From assembly GCF_004011865.1 (NCBI RefSeq), contig NZ_RKLP01000002.1:372001-436000 (forward strand): 64,000 nt of DNA, in the 5' to 3' direction. The position numbers and the translations under genes were made by a program. The stretch's first letter is position 1; every line of letters begins with the position of its first letter. The notes under the pieces are model-generated. The model made no database searches. It was not told where the DNA came from and was given only the letters and a program-made list of their open reading frames with translations. Below are positions 43,342-51,427 of this stretch, piece by piece. Origin of the DNA: Prescottella agglutinans. GTDB taxonomy: Bacteria; Actinomycetota; Actinomycetes; Mycobacteriales; Mycobacteriaceae.

Positions 43342-43953
43342 TCAGTCGGACGCTGTCCGGGGGCCGGGCAGGCTCCAGCGCCGCCACATCGCGACCAGTC
43401 GCAACGTCGTCGCGACCACCGTGCCCAGCACCAGGGCCCAGTTGTGGGTCATGCCCGCCGACGACCCCGCGACGACCAGCGCCGCCCCCAGCAGCGCCGG
43501 GATCGCATACAGGTCCCGATGCAGCAGCAGCGGGACCTCGTTGACCAGCACGTCGCGCAGGATGCCACCCCCGATGGCTGCGGTCGCCCCGATCAGGGCG
43601 GACGCGAGCGGGCCCGCGTCAGCCTCGAGCGCGATCGTCGCGCCGGTGCTCGCGAACAGGCCCATGCCGAGGGCGTCGAGCACGAGGATCTCGCGCCGCA
43701 ACTTCCCCAGCGCGGAGTGCACGAAGAACACGATCACCGACGTCGCCGCCGCCGTGCCGAACAACGGCCAACTGGTCAGCGACGTCGGCGGATGGATCCC
43801 GAGCAGCAGGTCACGGACGATGCCGCCGCCGATGCCGGTGAACACACCGACGACGCACACCCCGAAGATGTCGAAGCGCTTGCTGACCCCGACCAGGGCA
43901 CCCGATGCGGCGAACGCCACGATGCCCACCAGTTCGAGGATCTTCAGCAGCAC
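43342..43953 (-). CDS. TRIC/UPF0126 family channel
   Basis: 203 residues with seven hydrophobic helices in two inverted repeats, each with the GGGxxRD signature: [17 protein letters not shown] (about 41-57) and [19 protein letters not shown] (about 127-145). Prokaryotic TRIC proteins are homotrimeric cation channels, mainly for K+. GTG start with GAGG 8 nt upstream. It lies between mprA and the zinc-free ribosomal protein genes, same strand as both. Confidence 0.88.
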   Translation of the reverse strand: MLLKILELVGIVAFAASGALVGVSKRFDIFGVCVVGVFTGIGGGIVRDLLLGIHPPTSLTSWPLFGTAAATSVIVFFVHSALGKLRREILVLDALGMGLFASTGATIALEADAGPLASALIGATAAIGGGILRDVLVNEVPLLLHRDLYAIPALLGAALVVAGSSAGMTHNWALVLGTVVATTLRLVAMWRRWSLPGPRTASD

Positions 43954-43986
43954 GCGGACAGCCTCGCACGGACCTGCCGCCCGCGA

Positions 43987-44160
43987 TCACAGGCGCGACG
44001 GATCGACCACGCCGAGTCGTATGCCGCGGACCAGTCGGCGCGGCACGCGGTACGCCGTCCCACCGACCGTGACGGTCACCAGATCCGGGACGGACGCCTT
44101 CCACTGCGCCCGCCGGCTGCGGGTGTTGGCGCGGGACATGCGCCGCTTGGGTACCGCCAC
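43987..44160 (-). CDS. rpmF: 50S ribosomal protein L32
   Basis: 57 residues: [20 protein letters not shown] opening, ending GVVDPSRL. Length and sequence match actinobacterial L32; there are no cysteines, so it is a zinc-free form. The GTG at 44160 begins 3 bp after the L31 stop, making it the third gene of the Zur-controlled cobW-rpmE2-rpmF unit. The paralogue for zinc-replete growth would lie elsewhere. Confidence 0.92.
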   Translation of the reverse strand: MAVPKRRMSRANTRSRRAQWKASVPDLVTVTVGGTAYRVPRRLVRGIRLGVVDPSRL

Positions 44161-44163
44161 CGC

Positions 44164-44433
44164 TCAGCCCTCCCGCGTTCCGGGACGCGTCCGGCGACCG
44201 TACCGGCGCTCGAACTTCTCGACCCGCCCCTCGGTGTCGACGATGCGGTCCGCGCCGGTCCAGAACGGGTGGGACGCGCTGGTCACGTCGGCGACGACGA
44301 GCGGGTAGCTGCGCCCGTCCGCCCAGCGCACGGTGCGTTCGGTCCGGGCGGTGGACCTGGTGAGGAAGGCGGTGCCGGTGCCCGCGTCCTGGAACACCAC
44401 GGGGCGGTAGTCGGGATGGATGCCGGGTTTCAC
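44164..44433 (-). CDS. rpmE2: 50S ribosomal protein L31 type B (zinc-free)
   Basis: 89 residues opening [20 protein letters not shown] with the usual FLTRST and SHPFWTG motifs. The CxxC pair of zinc-binding L31 is absent. The GTG overlaps the cobW stop by 4 bp (GTGA), giving translational coupling. Replaces the zinc-containing L31 in zinc starvation, freeing zinc. Confidence 0.93.
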   Translation of the reverse strand: MKPGIHPDYRPVVFQDAGTGTAFLTRSTARTERTVRWADGRSYPLVVADVTSASHPFWTGADRIVDTEGRVEKFERRYGRRTRPGTREG

Positions 44434-45659
44434 GATGTCGTTTCTCCGTTCTTCTCGAGTGCGCCCAGGGAGGTCGGGGCGCAGGGGTCGGTGTGGAATT
44501 CGCCGAACGGGTCGTCCCACGTGGGCCACGACGCCTCGTCGGCGAGTTCGCGTTCGGTGAGCAGCGCCCAGTCGAGCGCCGCGGTGATCGCGGCGGGTTC
44601 GGCGTCGTGGACGAGGACGACGATCGAGGTGTCCCGGTCGCCGAACCGCTCGTCCCAGCGCAGGGCGGCGAGTGCGCGACGCTCGGCGTCGACGTCGCGC
44701 AGTTCGTCGTCGGTCAGGTCTGCGAGCCAGCGGTCGGCCGCGGCGACCCGTAGTCCCCCGCCCGCCGATTCGAGCCAGAGCGCGACGTCGGGGCGGGTGG
44801 CGAGCCAGAGTCGGCCGCGCGCGGTGACGACGCCGTCGAGCAGCACGTCGATCGCCTCGTGCAACCGTCCGGGGTGGAACGGTCGCCGAGCGGTGAACTC
44901 GACGAGTGCGACGCCGTGGTCGGTGTCGAGTGGCGGACGGCAGCGGAGCAGCGGCGAGTGGGCGCCGTCGACGCGGCCGCGGCGGGCGTCGGCTCCGACG
45001 CGCGCCAGCAGCGCCGGACCGTTCGGCACGGCGGACGTCGGGCAGCCGGGGGCGAGCCTCGCGAGCACCGCCGCCACCCGGTGCGTCAGCCAGGGGTCGT
45101 GGGCGTCGACGACGAGGGCGTCGGCGAACGCCACCTGTCCGACGGCGACCTGGGCGACGGTCCGGTCGTCGCCGAGTTCCTCGTCGCCGGTCACGGCGTC
45201 CCACCAGGCGTCGACGTCGAGGCAGGTGACGACGGCCTCGACCCGGACGTCGCGGCCCGCGGGTCCGTCGAGTTGTCCGACGACGCCGACCACCGGGACG
45301 TGCTCCACCGCCCAGCACACGGCCTCGGGCTCGAGCGCGGGGTCGAGTTCGAGGACGATGCGGCCGACCGAGCTTCGGGCGTGCAGTCTCCGCAGCAGCG
45401 GCAGCAGGTCGTAGCGGAGCGTGCAGGACACGCATCCGTGGGCCAGTTCGAGGACCTCGGTGGTCACCTCGGGCGCATCCACCGGCCCGGTCGTGACCGT
45501 CCGGCGCACGACACCCTGGCCGAGGTCGCCGAGGTCGTGACGCACCACGACGGTGGGTGTCTCCCGGTCGCCGAGGAACGAGTGCGCGGTCTCGTGAACC
45601 GGCCCGCTCCATCCACTCACCACGATCAGCGGAGTGCGGCCGTCCGGCTTCGCAGCCAC
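44430..45659 (-). CDS. CobW-like protein lacking the P-loop (Rv0106-like)
   Basis: 409 residues. The CobW C-terminal domain is clear ([43 protein letters not shown]). The N-terminal GTPase region starts [21 protein letters not shown], where the Walker A GxxGxGK(S/T) has lost its Gly-Lys. The metal motif CxCC appears as [10 protein letters not shown]. tuberculosis Rv0106 is the same type. Under Zur control and coupled to L31/L32. I chose the GTG at 45659 (SD GAAAGGGG 8 nt upstream) over the ATG at 45689, which lies inside a Zur box. Confidence 0.85.
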   Translation of the reverse strand: MAAKPDGRTPLIVVSGWSGPVHETAHSFLGDRETPTVVVRHDLGDLGQGVVRRTVTTGPVDAPEVTTEVLELAHGCVSCTLRYDLLPLLRRLHARSSVGRIVLELDPALEPEAVCWAVEHVPVVGVVGQLDGPAGRDVRVEAVVTCLDVDAWWDAVTGDEELGDDRTVAQVAVGQVAFADALVVDAHDPWLTHRVAAVLARLAPGCPTSAVPNGPALLARVGADARRGRVDGAHSPLLRCRPPLDTDHGVALVEFTARRPFHPGRLHEAIDVLLDGVVTARGRLWLATRPDVALWLESAGGGLRVAAADRWLADLTDDELRDVDAERRALAALRWDERFGDRDTSIVVLVHDAEPAAITAALDWALLTERELADEASWPTWDDPFGEFHTDPCAPTSLGALEKNGETTS

Positions 45660-45675
45660 AATCGAGCCCCTTTCG

Positions 45676-45692
45676 AAAATGATTGTCATTAA
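45676..45692. promoter_or_regulatory. Zur box 1
   Basis: AAAATGATTGTCATTAA has the palindromic core AATGA-N3-TCATT. It contains the plus-strand -35 TTGTCA (45683-45688) of the rpmB2 operon and covers the start of the cobW transcript. Confidence 0.8.
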
Positions 45693-45701
45693 CGATTGTC
45701 G

Positions 45702-45711
45702 AGACTACACT
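45702..45711. promoter_or_regulatory. Back-to-back -10 elements of the cobW and rpmB2 operons
   Basis: AGACTACACT reads TAGTCT on the minus strand (45707-45702; -35 TTGTCG at 45731-45726, 18-bp spacer) and TACACT on the plus strand (45706-45711; -35 TTGTCA at 45683-45688, 17-bp spacer). The two hexamers share a central TA, as at rsmI/pmt. Confidence 0.65.
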
Positions 45712-45721
45712 CATCGAGCGG

Positions 45722-45738
45722 TTAACGACAATCGTTTT
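45722..45738. promoter_or_regulatory. Zur box 2
   Basis: On the minus strand AAAACGATTGTCGTTAA, core AACGA-N3-TCGTT. It contains the minus-strand -35 of the cobW operon and lies in the early transcribed region of the rpmB2 operon. A partial third copy (AACGATTGTCGAG) lies at 45691-45703. Confidence 0.8.
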
Positions 45739-45774
45739 CATTAGCTGGCCGTCCGCGGCCGGAAAGGAGCACCC

Positions 45775-46011
45775 GTGTCCGCTCGCTGCCAGGTGACCGG
45801 CAGACGACCCGGCTTCGGTCGGTCCGTCTCGCACTCCCACCGACGGACCAGTCGGCGCTGGAACCCGAACATCCAGACCAAGACGTACTTCCTGCCCGGC
45901 GAGGGCCGCCGGATCACCCTGCGCCTGACCCCCAAGGGCATCCGAACGATCGACCGCGACGGCATCGAGGCCGTCGTCGCCCGGATGCGGGCGGCCGGAG
46001 AGAGGGTCTGA
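45775..46011 (+). CDS. rpmB2: 50S ribosomal protein L28 (zinc-free paralogue)
   Basis: 78 residues: [20 protein letters not shown], then [18 protein letters not shown] and a C-terminal [19 protein letters not shown]. Only one Cys remains of the CxxC pairs of zinc-binding L28. GTG start with AAAGGAG 5-6 nt upstream. First gene of the Zur-repressed rpmB2-rpmG2-rpsN2-rpsR2 operon. Confidence 0.94.
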   Translation: MSARCQVTGRRPGFGRSVSHSHRRTSRRWNPNIQTKTYFLPGEGRRITLRLTPKGIRTIDRDGIEAVVARMRAAGERV

Positions 46012-46016
46012 AAACC

Positions 46017-46181
46017 ATGGCACGCAACGAGATCCGCACGCTGGTCAAGCTCGTCTCGACGGCGGGCACCGGCTACCGGTACGTCACCCGGAAGAACCGG
46101 CGCAACGACCCCGACCGACTGGTGCTGCGCCGCTACGACCCGGTGGTGCGCCGGCACGTCGACTTCCGAGAGGAGCGCTGA
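46017..46181 (+). CDS. rpmG2: 50S ribosomal protein L33 (zinc-free paralogue)
   Basis: 54 residues opening [20 protein letters not shown] with [21 protein letters not shown]. The CxxC motifs of zinc-binding L33 are replaced (STAGTGYRY). Starts 5 bp after the L28 stop and ends 4 bp before S14. Confidence 0.94.
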   Translation: MARNEIRTLVKLVSTAGTGYRYVTRKNRRNDPDRLVLRRYDPVVRRHVDFREER

Positions 46182-46185
46182 CCGC

Positions 46186-46491
46186 ATGGCGAAGAAGTCG
46201 AAGATCGTCCGGAACGAGCAGCGCAAGCTGGTCGTCGCGCGCTATGCCGCACTGCGGGCCGAACTGAAGGAGACGATCCGGCGTCCGTCCAGCACGCCCG
46301 AGGAACGTTCCGCCGCACAGTTTCGGCTGGCAGGGCTGCCGCGGAACGCCAGTCCGGTACGATTGCGCAATCGAGACGCTGCGGATGGACGTCCGCGCGG
46401 TCACCTGCGGAAATTCGGTCTTTCCCGCGTGCGGGTACGCGAGATGGCCCACCGCGGGGAACTGCCAGGCGTACACAAGTCGAGCTGGTAA
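46186..46491 (+). CDS. rpsN2: 30S ribosomal protein S14 (long, zinc-free form)
   Basis: 101 residues, the length of zinc-free S14. Opens [21 protein letters not shown]-terminal motif [34 protein letters not shown] is the S14 signature. The short zinc form has two CxxC motifs, both absent here. Third gene of the operon. Confidence 0.95.
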   Translation: MAKKSKIVRNEQRKLVVARYAALRAELKETIRRPSSTPEERSAAQFRLAGLPRNASPVRLRNRDAADGRPRGHLRKFGLSRVRVREMAHRGELPGVHKSSW

Positions 46492-46500
46492 GGAAGAGCA

Positions 46501-46758
46501 ATGGCAGTCAAGAGGGCACCGTCGAAGAAGGGACGCGGCGCGGACGCGGGCCGCAAGCCCAAGAAGAATCCGCTGTTCGCGGCCAAGATCGAGTACGTCG
46601 ACTACAAGGACGTGAACCTGCTCCGCACGTTCATCTCCGATCGCGGCAAGATCCGCAGCCGGCGCGTCACGGGCCTGACCCCGCAGCAGCAGCGTCAGGT
46701 CGCCGTCGCGGTGAAGAACGCCCGCGAGATGGCACTGCTGCCGTTCACCAGCCGGTAG
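46501..46758 (+). CDS. rpsR2: 30S ribosomal protein S18 (Zur-regulated paralogue)
   Basis: 85 residues. Basic N-terminus [21 protein letters not shown], then [22 protein letters not shown] and [29 protein letters not shown], the S18 signature. N-terminal Cys residues of zinc-type S18 are absent. GGAAGAG precedes the ATG. Last gene of the operon, followed by an 18-bp hairpin. Confidence 0.95.
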   Translation: MAVKRAPSKKGRGADAGRKPKKNPLFAAKIEYVDYKDVNLLRTFISDRGKIRSRRVTGLTPQQQRQVAVAVKNAREMALLPFTSR

Positions 46759-46774
46759 CACCCCGCCGAATCCC

Positions 46775-46815
46775 GCGCGAGGCCGCGCAGTCGCAGAGAC
46801 TGCGCGGCCTCGCGC
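46775..46815 (+). terminator. Terminator of the rpmB2 operon: perfect 18-bp stem
   Basis: Arms 46775-46792 and 46798-46815 are perfectly complementary around GCAGA. It is 16 bp after the rpsR2 stop and only 15 bp before the -10 of the next gene. No T-run follows. Confidence 0.75.
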
Positions 46816-46829
46816 GTTCGGCGTCGCGC

Positions 46830-46835
46830 TAGATT
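46830..46835 (+). promoter_or_regulatory. -10 (TAGATT), leaderless start of the binding-protein gene
   Basis: TAGATT is 6 nt before the GTG at 46842; no SD and no Zur box nearby. Confidence 0.55.
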
Positions 46836-46841
46836 CTCCGG

Positions 46842-48023
46842 GTGTCGTTTCCGATCCGTACCGCCGCTTTCCTCGCCGCGACCGCCCTCGCCGTGGGTGG
46901 CCTGACGGCCTGCTCGTCCGATTCCTCGCCGTCGGCGTCCGACGCCGAGGGCTGCATCACCGACTTCGACCCGAGCGTCGACTACTTCCCGGACAAGCAG
47001 ACCGTCGAGTACGCACAGAACTTCGACATCGAGTACCACAACTCGTACCAGGTGCTCACCGTCCGGCAGCCCGGCCAGGCCGACGAGTCGTACGTGCTCA
47101 CCAGGTGCGGCGCCCCGACGCCCGACATGAAGGGCGACCTGGCCGCCGCCCAGCAGGTCACCACGCCCGTGACGGACCTGTTCGCCGAGTCCACGACGCA
47201 CCTGCCGAGCCTCGAGGCGCTCGGCAAGCTCGACACCCTCACCGGTTTCGCGAGCGCCGATTACGTCTACAGCCAGACCGCCCGCGATCACATCGCCGAC
47301 GCCGGCGTCGTGCAGTTCGCCACGGCCGGCCAGGTGGACGCCGAGGCGGTCGTCGCCCACGCCCCGCAGGCGTTCGTCACCGGCGGCTTCACCGATCCGG
47401 CGTTCGCGGTGATCGAGCGCGCGCAGATCCCGGTCCTCGACAACTACGACTGGCTCGAGACGAACCCGCTGGGCCGCGCCGAGTGGATCAAGTTCTTCGC
47501 GGCGCTGACCGGCACCGAGAAGCAGGCCACCGAGACGTTCGACGGCATCGTCGCCGAGTACGACAAGTACACGACCCTGGCCGCAAACACGGCGCCCGTG
47601 CCGATCGTCCCGGGCCTGCCGTACCAGGGCGCCTGGTCGGTGCCGCTGGCCAGCTACTCCAACGACCTGTACGCCACCGCCCACATCACGCACCCGTGGA
47701 TGAGCGAGCCGGGCACCGGCAGCCTGCAGACCGACCTCGAGACGGTGTTCGCGAAGGCCGGCGACATCCCGCTCGCGATCAGCACGTCCTCGAACACCAG
47801 CAAGGCCGAGGCGATCGGCGCCGAACCGCGCCTGGCCGAGTTCGCGGCGTTCCGGGACGGCCAGGTGTGGACGTCGTCGAACCGCGTGACCGACGCCGGC
47901 GCCCTCGACATCTACGAGCAGGGTGTCCTGCGGCCCGACCTGGTGCTGGCCGATCTCATCGCGATCGCGCACCCGGACCTGCTGCCCGGCCACGAGTTCA
48001 CGTTCTACCGTCGCCTGCAGTGA
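46842..48023 (+). CDS. Substrate-binding lipoprotein of a BtuF/FecB-type importer
   Basis: 393 residues. Lipoprotein signal ending LTAC (Cys at 24), Ser-rich linker, then a two-lobe class III binding protein: HNSYQVLTVRQPG, IHL-type helix region, FVTGGFTDPAF, VLDNYDWLETNPLGRAEWIKFFAAL (helix backbone region), QVWTSSNRV. This family binds haem, cobalamin, siderophores or related metal chelates. Leaderless GTG start. The permease gene overlaps by 4 bp. Proximity to the Zur island makes a zinc or metallophore role possible but unproven. Confidence 0.88.
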   Translation: MSFPIRTAAFLAATALAVGGLTACSSDSSPSASDAEGCITDFDPSVDYFPDKQTVEYAQNFDIEYHNSYQVLTVRQPGQADESYVLTRCGAPTPDMKGDLAAAQQVTTPVTDLFAESTTHLPSLEALGKLDTLTGFASADYVYSQTARDHIADAGVVQFATAGQVDAEAVVAHAPQAFVTGGFTDPAFAVIERAQIPVLDNYDWLETNPLGRAEWIKFFAALTGTEKQATETFDGIVAEYDKYTTLAANTAPVPIVPGLPYQGAWSVPLASYSNDLYATAHITHPWMSEPGTGSLQTDLETVFAKAGDIPLAISTSSNTSKAEAIGAEPRLAEFAAFRDGQVWTSSNRVTDAGALDIYEQGVLRPDLVLADLIAIAHPDLLPGHEFTFYRRLQ

Positions 48024-49054
48024 ACCGCACCGCAGCCGCCGTCACCGCGCTCGTCGCGCTCGTCGTCGCGGCGACCGTGCTGGCCGTGTCGGTCGGGTCG
48101 GTGACCGTTCCGTTCGACGCCACCGTCCGCTACCTGTTCACCGGGGACGCGGGCACCGGCCGCTGGACCACGCTGATCGAGGACATCCGGTTGCCCCGGG
48201 TCGTGACGGCGGCGTGCGCGGGTGCCGCCCTCGCGGTCGCGGGCCTGCTGATGCAGACGCTGTTCGCGAACCCGCTCGCCGACCCGTACATCCTCGGGGT
48301 GTCGTCCGGCGCGAGCCTCGGTGTCGCGCTGGTCGTGCTCGGCTCGGGCACCGGGGCGGGCGTGTTCGCGGCCGTGGCCGGCACCGGCAGACTCGGGATC
48401 GCGGCCGCCGCCGCGGTGGGCGCGCTCGTGGTGCTGCTCGTGGTGCTCGCGATCTCGCGGTGGGTGCAGTCGGTGGTGACGTTGCTGATCGTCGGCGTCA
48501 TGGTCGGCTCGGTCACCAGCGCCGTCGTCTCCCTGCTGGTCGCGTTCTCGCAGCCCGCCCAGATGCAGCAGTTCATCCTGTGGAGCCTCGGCTCCTATGC
48601 GGGCGCGTCGTGGTCGGATCTGCGGGTGCTGGTGCCCGTCGTGCTCGTCGGCCTGGTGCTGGCCGCGACGCTGGTGCGCCCGCTCAACGCGATGCTGCTC
48701 GGCGAGGACTACGCGAGTTCGATGGGCGTGCACCTGCCGCGCACCCGGGCCGTCGCGATCACCTCGTCCGCCCTGCTCGCGGGCGTGGTCACGGCGTTCT
48801 GCGGACCCATCGCGTTCCTCGGCATCGCGGTCCCGCACCTGGCGCGGCTCGCGCTGCGGACGTCGGATCACCGGCTGCTGCTGCCCGGCGCGATCCTGAT
48901 GGGCGCGGCGGTGTCGCTGCTGTGCTCGGTGGTGGCGCAGCTTCCGGGACGCGACGGCGTGCTGCCGCTGAACGTGGTGACCGCGCTCGTCGGCGCGCCG
49001 GTCGTGATCCTGGTGCTGCTGCGCTCGCGCCGGGCGAAGGCGGGCATGGCATGA
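48020..49054 (+). CDS. BtuC/FecCD-type ABC permease
   Basis: 344 residues with about 10 TM helices. Motifs: RLPRVVTAACAGAALAVAGLLMQTLFANPLADPYILGVSSGAS (about 58-100), the cytoplasmic coupling region GVHLPRTRAVAI, and FCGPIAFLGIAVPHLARL (about 258-275). GTG start overlaps the binding-protein stop (GTGA) and its own stop overlaps the ATPase start (ATGA), so the three subunits are tightly coupled. Confidence 0.93.
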   Translation: MNRTAAAVTALVALVVAATVLAVSVGSVTVPFDATVRYLFTGDAGTGRWTTLIEDIRLPRVVTAACAGAALAVAGLLMQTLFANPLADPYILGVSSGASLGVALVVLGSGTGAGVFAAVAGTGRLGIAAAAAVGALVVLLVVLAISRWVQSVVTLLIVGVMVGSVTSAVVSLLVAFSQPAQMQQFILWSLGSYAGASWSDLRVLVPVVLVGLVLAATLVRPLNAMLLGEDYASSMGVHLPRTRAVAITSSALLAGVVTAFCGPIAFLGIAVPHLARLALRTSDHRLLLPGAILMGAAVSLLCSVVAQLPGRDGVLPLNVVTALVGAPVVILVLLRSRRAKAGMA

Positions 49055-49821
49055 CTCTCGTGCTCGACGGCGTGACCGTCGGCTACCCGGGACGCCCGCC
49101 GCGCAAGGTCCTCACCGACCTGCACCTGACCGCGCACTCCGGGCAGGTGACGGCGCTGCTCGGCCCGAACGGTGCCGGCAAGTCGACGCTGCTGCGGTCG
49201 GTCGCCGGGCTGCAGCGGGTGCTCGGCGGGGCGGTGCGACTCGACGGCGTCGACGTCACGTCCCTGCCGCCGGCGCAGCGGGCCCGGCGGATCGCGGTGG
49301 TCCTCACCGACCGGGTCGACGGCGGCCTGCTCACCGGCGGCGAGGTGGCCGCGCTCGGCAGGCTGCCGCACCAGGGGTTCGCGTCGCGGCTCAGCGCCGG
49401 CGAGAAGCAGTTGATCGCCGACAGCCTCGAGCGGATGGGCGCCACGCCCCTGGCCGACGTCCGGCTGCACGAGATGTCCGACGGGCAGCGTCAGCGGGTG
49501 CTGATCGCGCGGGCGCTGGTCCAGCAGCCTTCGCTGCTGGTGTTGGACGAGCCCAGCGCGTTCCTCGACGTCGCCGCCCGGGTCGAACTCCTGGCGCTGC
49601 TCGAGGAGATCGCCGACGACGCCGGCATCACCGTGCTGCTCTCCACCCACGATGTCGAACTGGTGCTGCGGACGTCGCGGCACGTGTGGCTGGCCGCCGG
49701 GGACGGCACCGTCGTCGACGGCACGCCGGCCGCCCTCGTCGAGTCGGGCGCGATCCGGCGGGCGTTCGATTCGCGTCGCGTCCGCTTCGACCCGACCGAC
49801 GGCATCTTCCGCCTCGAGTAG
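49051..49821 (+). CDS. BtuD/FecE-type ABC ATPase
   Basis: 256 residues. Walker A LLGPNGAGKSTLL (about 35-47), Q-loop VVLTDRVDGG (Gln replaced by Thr-Asp in this family), signature MSDGQRQRVLIARALVQQ, Walker B LLVLDEPSAFLD, switch His LLSTHDVELVLR. The last gene of the importer operon. A TAGACT promoter element begins 3 bp after its stop. Confidence 0.93.
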   Translation: MTLVLDGVTVGYPGRPPRKVLTDLHLTAHSGQVTALLGPNGAGKSTLLRSVAGLQRVLGGAVRLDGVDVTSLPPAQRARRIAVVLTDRVDGGLLTGGEVAALGRLPHQGFASRLSAGEKQLIADSLERMGATPLADVRLHEMSDGQRQRVLIARALVQQPSLLVLDEPSAFLDVAARVELLALLEEIADDAGITVLLSTHDVELVLRTSRHVWLAAGDGTVVDGTPAALVESGAIRRAFDSRRVRFDPTDGIFRLE

Positions 49822-49870
49822 GTCTAGACTTTCCGCCGAGTTTCGGTTCGGTTTGGAGGTGCCCCGCGGC

Positions 49871-50797
49871 GTGTCGGGTGTGGTCGCGGGTTTCACGGTT
49901 ATCTTCGTCGTCATCGCGATCGGGTACTTCCTCGGTCGCAGCGGCACCCTCGGGGATCACGGCCAGTTCGTCCTGAGCCGACTGGTGTTCTTCGTCGCGA
50001 CGCCGGCGCTGCTGTTCGACACCCTCGCGAACTCCGATCTGTCGGTGGTCTTCTCCCCCACTCTGGCGGTCGCGGCGGCCACCGCATTCGTCGTCGCCGG
50101 CATCTATCTGGTGATCGCGCGCCTGTGGCTGCGTCGGCCGCTCCCGGAACTGACGATCGGCGCGCTGGCGTCGTCGTACGTGAACTCCGCCAACCTCGGC
50201 ATCCCGATCGCGGTGTTCGTGCTCGGTGACGCGTCGTTCGTCGCGCCGCTGCTGCTGTTCCAGATCATGATCTTCTCGCCGATCGCGCTGACGGTGCTCG
50301 ACATCAGCACGATGCGCCAGGGCGCCTCCCGGCTGGAGACGATCACCGCGCCGTTCAAGAATCCGATCGTGCTCGCGGGTGCCGCCGGCCTGGCCGTCGC
50401 GGTGTCCGGGTGGACGCCGCCCGAGGCGCTGATGCAGCCGTTCCGCCTGATCGGCGGGGCCTCGGTTCCCGGTGCGCTGCTGGCGTTCGGCCTGTCGCTC
50501 TACGGGGTGCGGGTCCTGGAGAAGGGCGCGAGTCCGCGCCGCGACGTCGCGCTCGCGTCGGTGCTCAAGATCTGCGTCCAACCCGTCCTCGGCTACCTGA
50601 TGGCCCGCTTCCTGTTGGGCCTCGACGGCCACGAGCTGTTCGCGATCGTCGTCGTCTCGACGCTGCCGACCGCGCAGAACGTCTTCGTCTACGCCAGCCG
50701 GTACCAGCGCGGCACGGTCCTCGCCCGCGATGCCGCCTTCGTCACGACCCTCGCGTCGATCCCCGCGATTGCGCTCGTGGCGGCGTTGCTGGCCTGA
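49871..50797 (+). CDS. AEC family transporter
   Basis: 308 residues with about 9-10 hydrophobic helices. Opens SGVVAGFTVIFVVIAIGYFLGRSG, with YVNSANLGIPIAVFVLGD (about 103-120) and the C-terminal TLPTAQNVFVYASRYQ, both AEC (auxin efflux carrier/malate permease) signatures. Substrate unknown; organic acids are common. The GTG at 49871 has GGAGGT 10 nt upstream. A -10 TAGACT at 49825-49830 gives a leader of about 35 nt. Confidence 0.88.
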   Translation: MSGVVAGFTVIFVVIAIGYFLGRSGTLGDHGQFVLSRLVFFVATPALLFDTLANSDLSVVFSPTLAVAAATAFVVAGIYLVIARLWLRRPLPELTIGALASSYVNSANLGIPIAVFVLGDASFVAPLLLFQIMIFSPIALTVLDISTMRQGASRLETITAPFKNPIVLAGAAGLAVAVSGWTPPEALMQPFRLIGGASVPGALLAFGLSLYGVRVLEKGASPRRDVALASVLKICVQPVLGYLMARFLLGLDGHELFAIVVVSTLPTAQNVFVYASRYQRGTVLARDAAFVTTLASIPAIALVAALLA

Positions 50798-50821
50798 CGT
50801 CGCTTCGATCCGGTGCGTGTC

Positions 50822-50827
50822 TAGGCT
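50822..50827 (+). promoter_or_regulatory. -10 (TAGGCT), leaderless start of the 189-residue gene
   Basis: TAGGCT is 6 nt before the ATG at 50834; no SD. Confidence 0.5.
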
Positions 50828-50833
50828 GGCCGC

Positions 50834-51403
50834 ATGAGCGATATGGCGTTCTTTCTCGAGACGGCCGAGCGGGGGTTCCCGCTCGATGGGGACGACGTGG
50901 TGGATTCCCTGCTCCGGGCGGGCGTCCTTCTGTCCGTCGACTGGTCCGGCGAGGAGCATCTCGGACAGATATCGCAGTTCGTGGCGCGGCGAGTGGAGGC
51001 CTTCGGCAGGGGCCACGCCGTTGCCGATGCCGTGGCATCTGCGGCCAGGGATGCCGCCGGATCCGACGACCTGGCGCGCGGTGAACATGTGCCGGCGATC
51101 CTGCGCGCCGTGGATGACGCCCTCGCGCCTGCGGGGCTGGCACTCGGCGAACTGCGGTTCGGCGACGATACGTACCGTGTCGGCGTCATGCGCCGCACGG
51201 ATGAATCGATTCGCTCTTGGGGCCTCGATCGGCCCGCGTCCGAGTTGATCTACATCATCGACTGCCCGTGCGGCGCCATGAACATGTGGCTGCTGTCCGT
51301 CTCGGATTCCCGGCCCGATGAAGGCGAATGCAACTCGTGCGCTCGAAACCTGTTCGACCCCACCGGTACCCCGATCGCGCCGATGATCGTGGAACCCGCC
51401 TGA
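50834..51403 (+). CDS. Unrecognised 189-residue protein with a C-terminal CxC...CxxC zinc-ribbon-like motif
   Basis: I do not recognise the family. Residues 1-75 are mainly helical (FFLETAERGFPLDGDDVVDSLL, FVARRVEAFG); 90-130 are mixed. The C-terminal 50 residues carry YIIDCPCGAMNMWLLSV and GECNSCARNLFD, which could bind one zinc ion with four Cys. A metal-ribbon or redox role is inference. No signal or TM. Base composition is slightly less G+C-biased at third positions than its neighbours. Leaderless ATG; followed 24 bp later by a VOC-fold gene in the same direction. Confidence 0.7.
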   Translation: MSDMAFFLETAERGFPLDGDDVVDSLLRAGVLLSVDWSGEEHLGQISQFVARRVEAFGRGHAVADAVASAARDAAGSDDLARGEHVPAILRAVDDALAPAGLALGELRFGDDTYRVGVMRRTDESIRSWGLDRPASELIYIIDCPCGAMNMWLLSVSDSRPDEGECNSCARNLFDPTGTPIAPMIVEPA

Positions 51404-51427
51404 GCCGGACAGAGAGGAAGGGAATAG

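Noticed and set aside
43987-44160. L32 as proof of a complete zinc-free ribosomal set unique to this operon
   Set aside because: Actinobacterial L32 often lacks cysteines even in its main copy, so its absence here does not show a specialised paralogue.
45660-45689. ATG at 45689 as the start of the CobW-like gene
   Set aside because: It lies inside Zur box 1 and would leave almost no transcript leader; the GTG at 45659 has a strong SD and correct family length.
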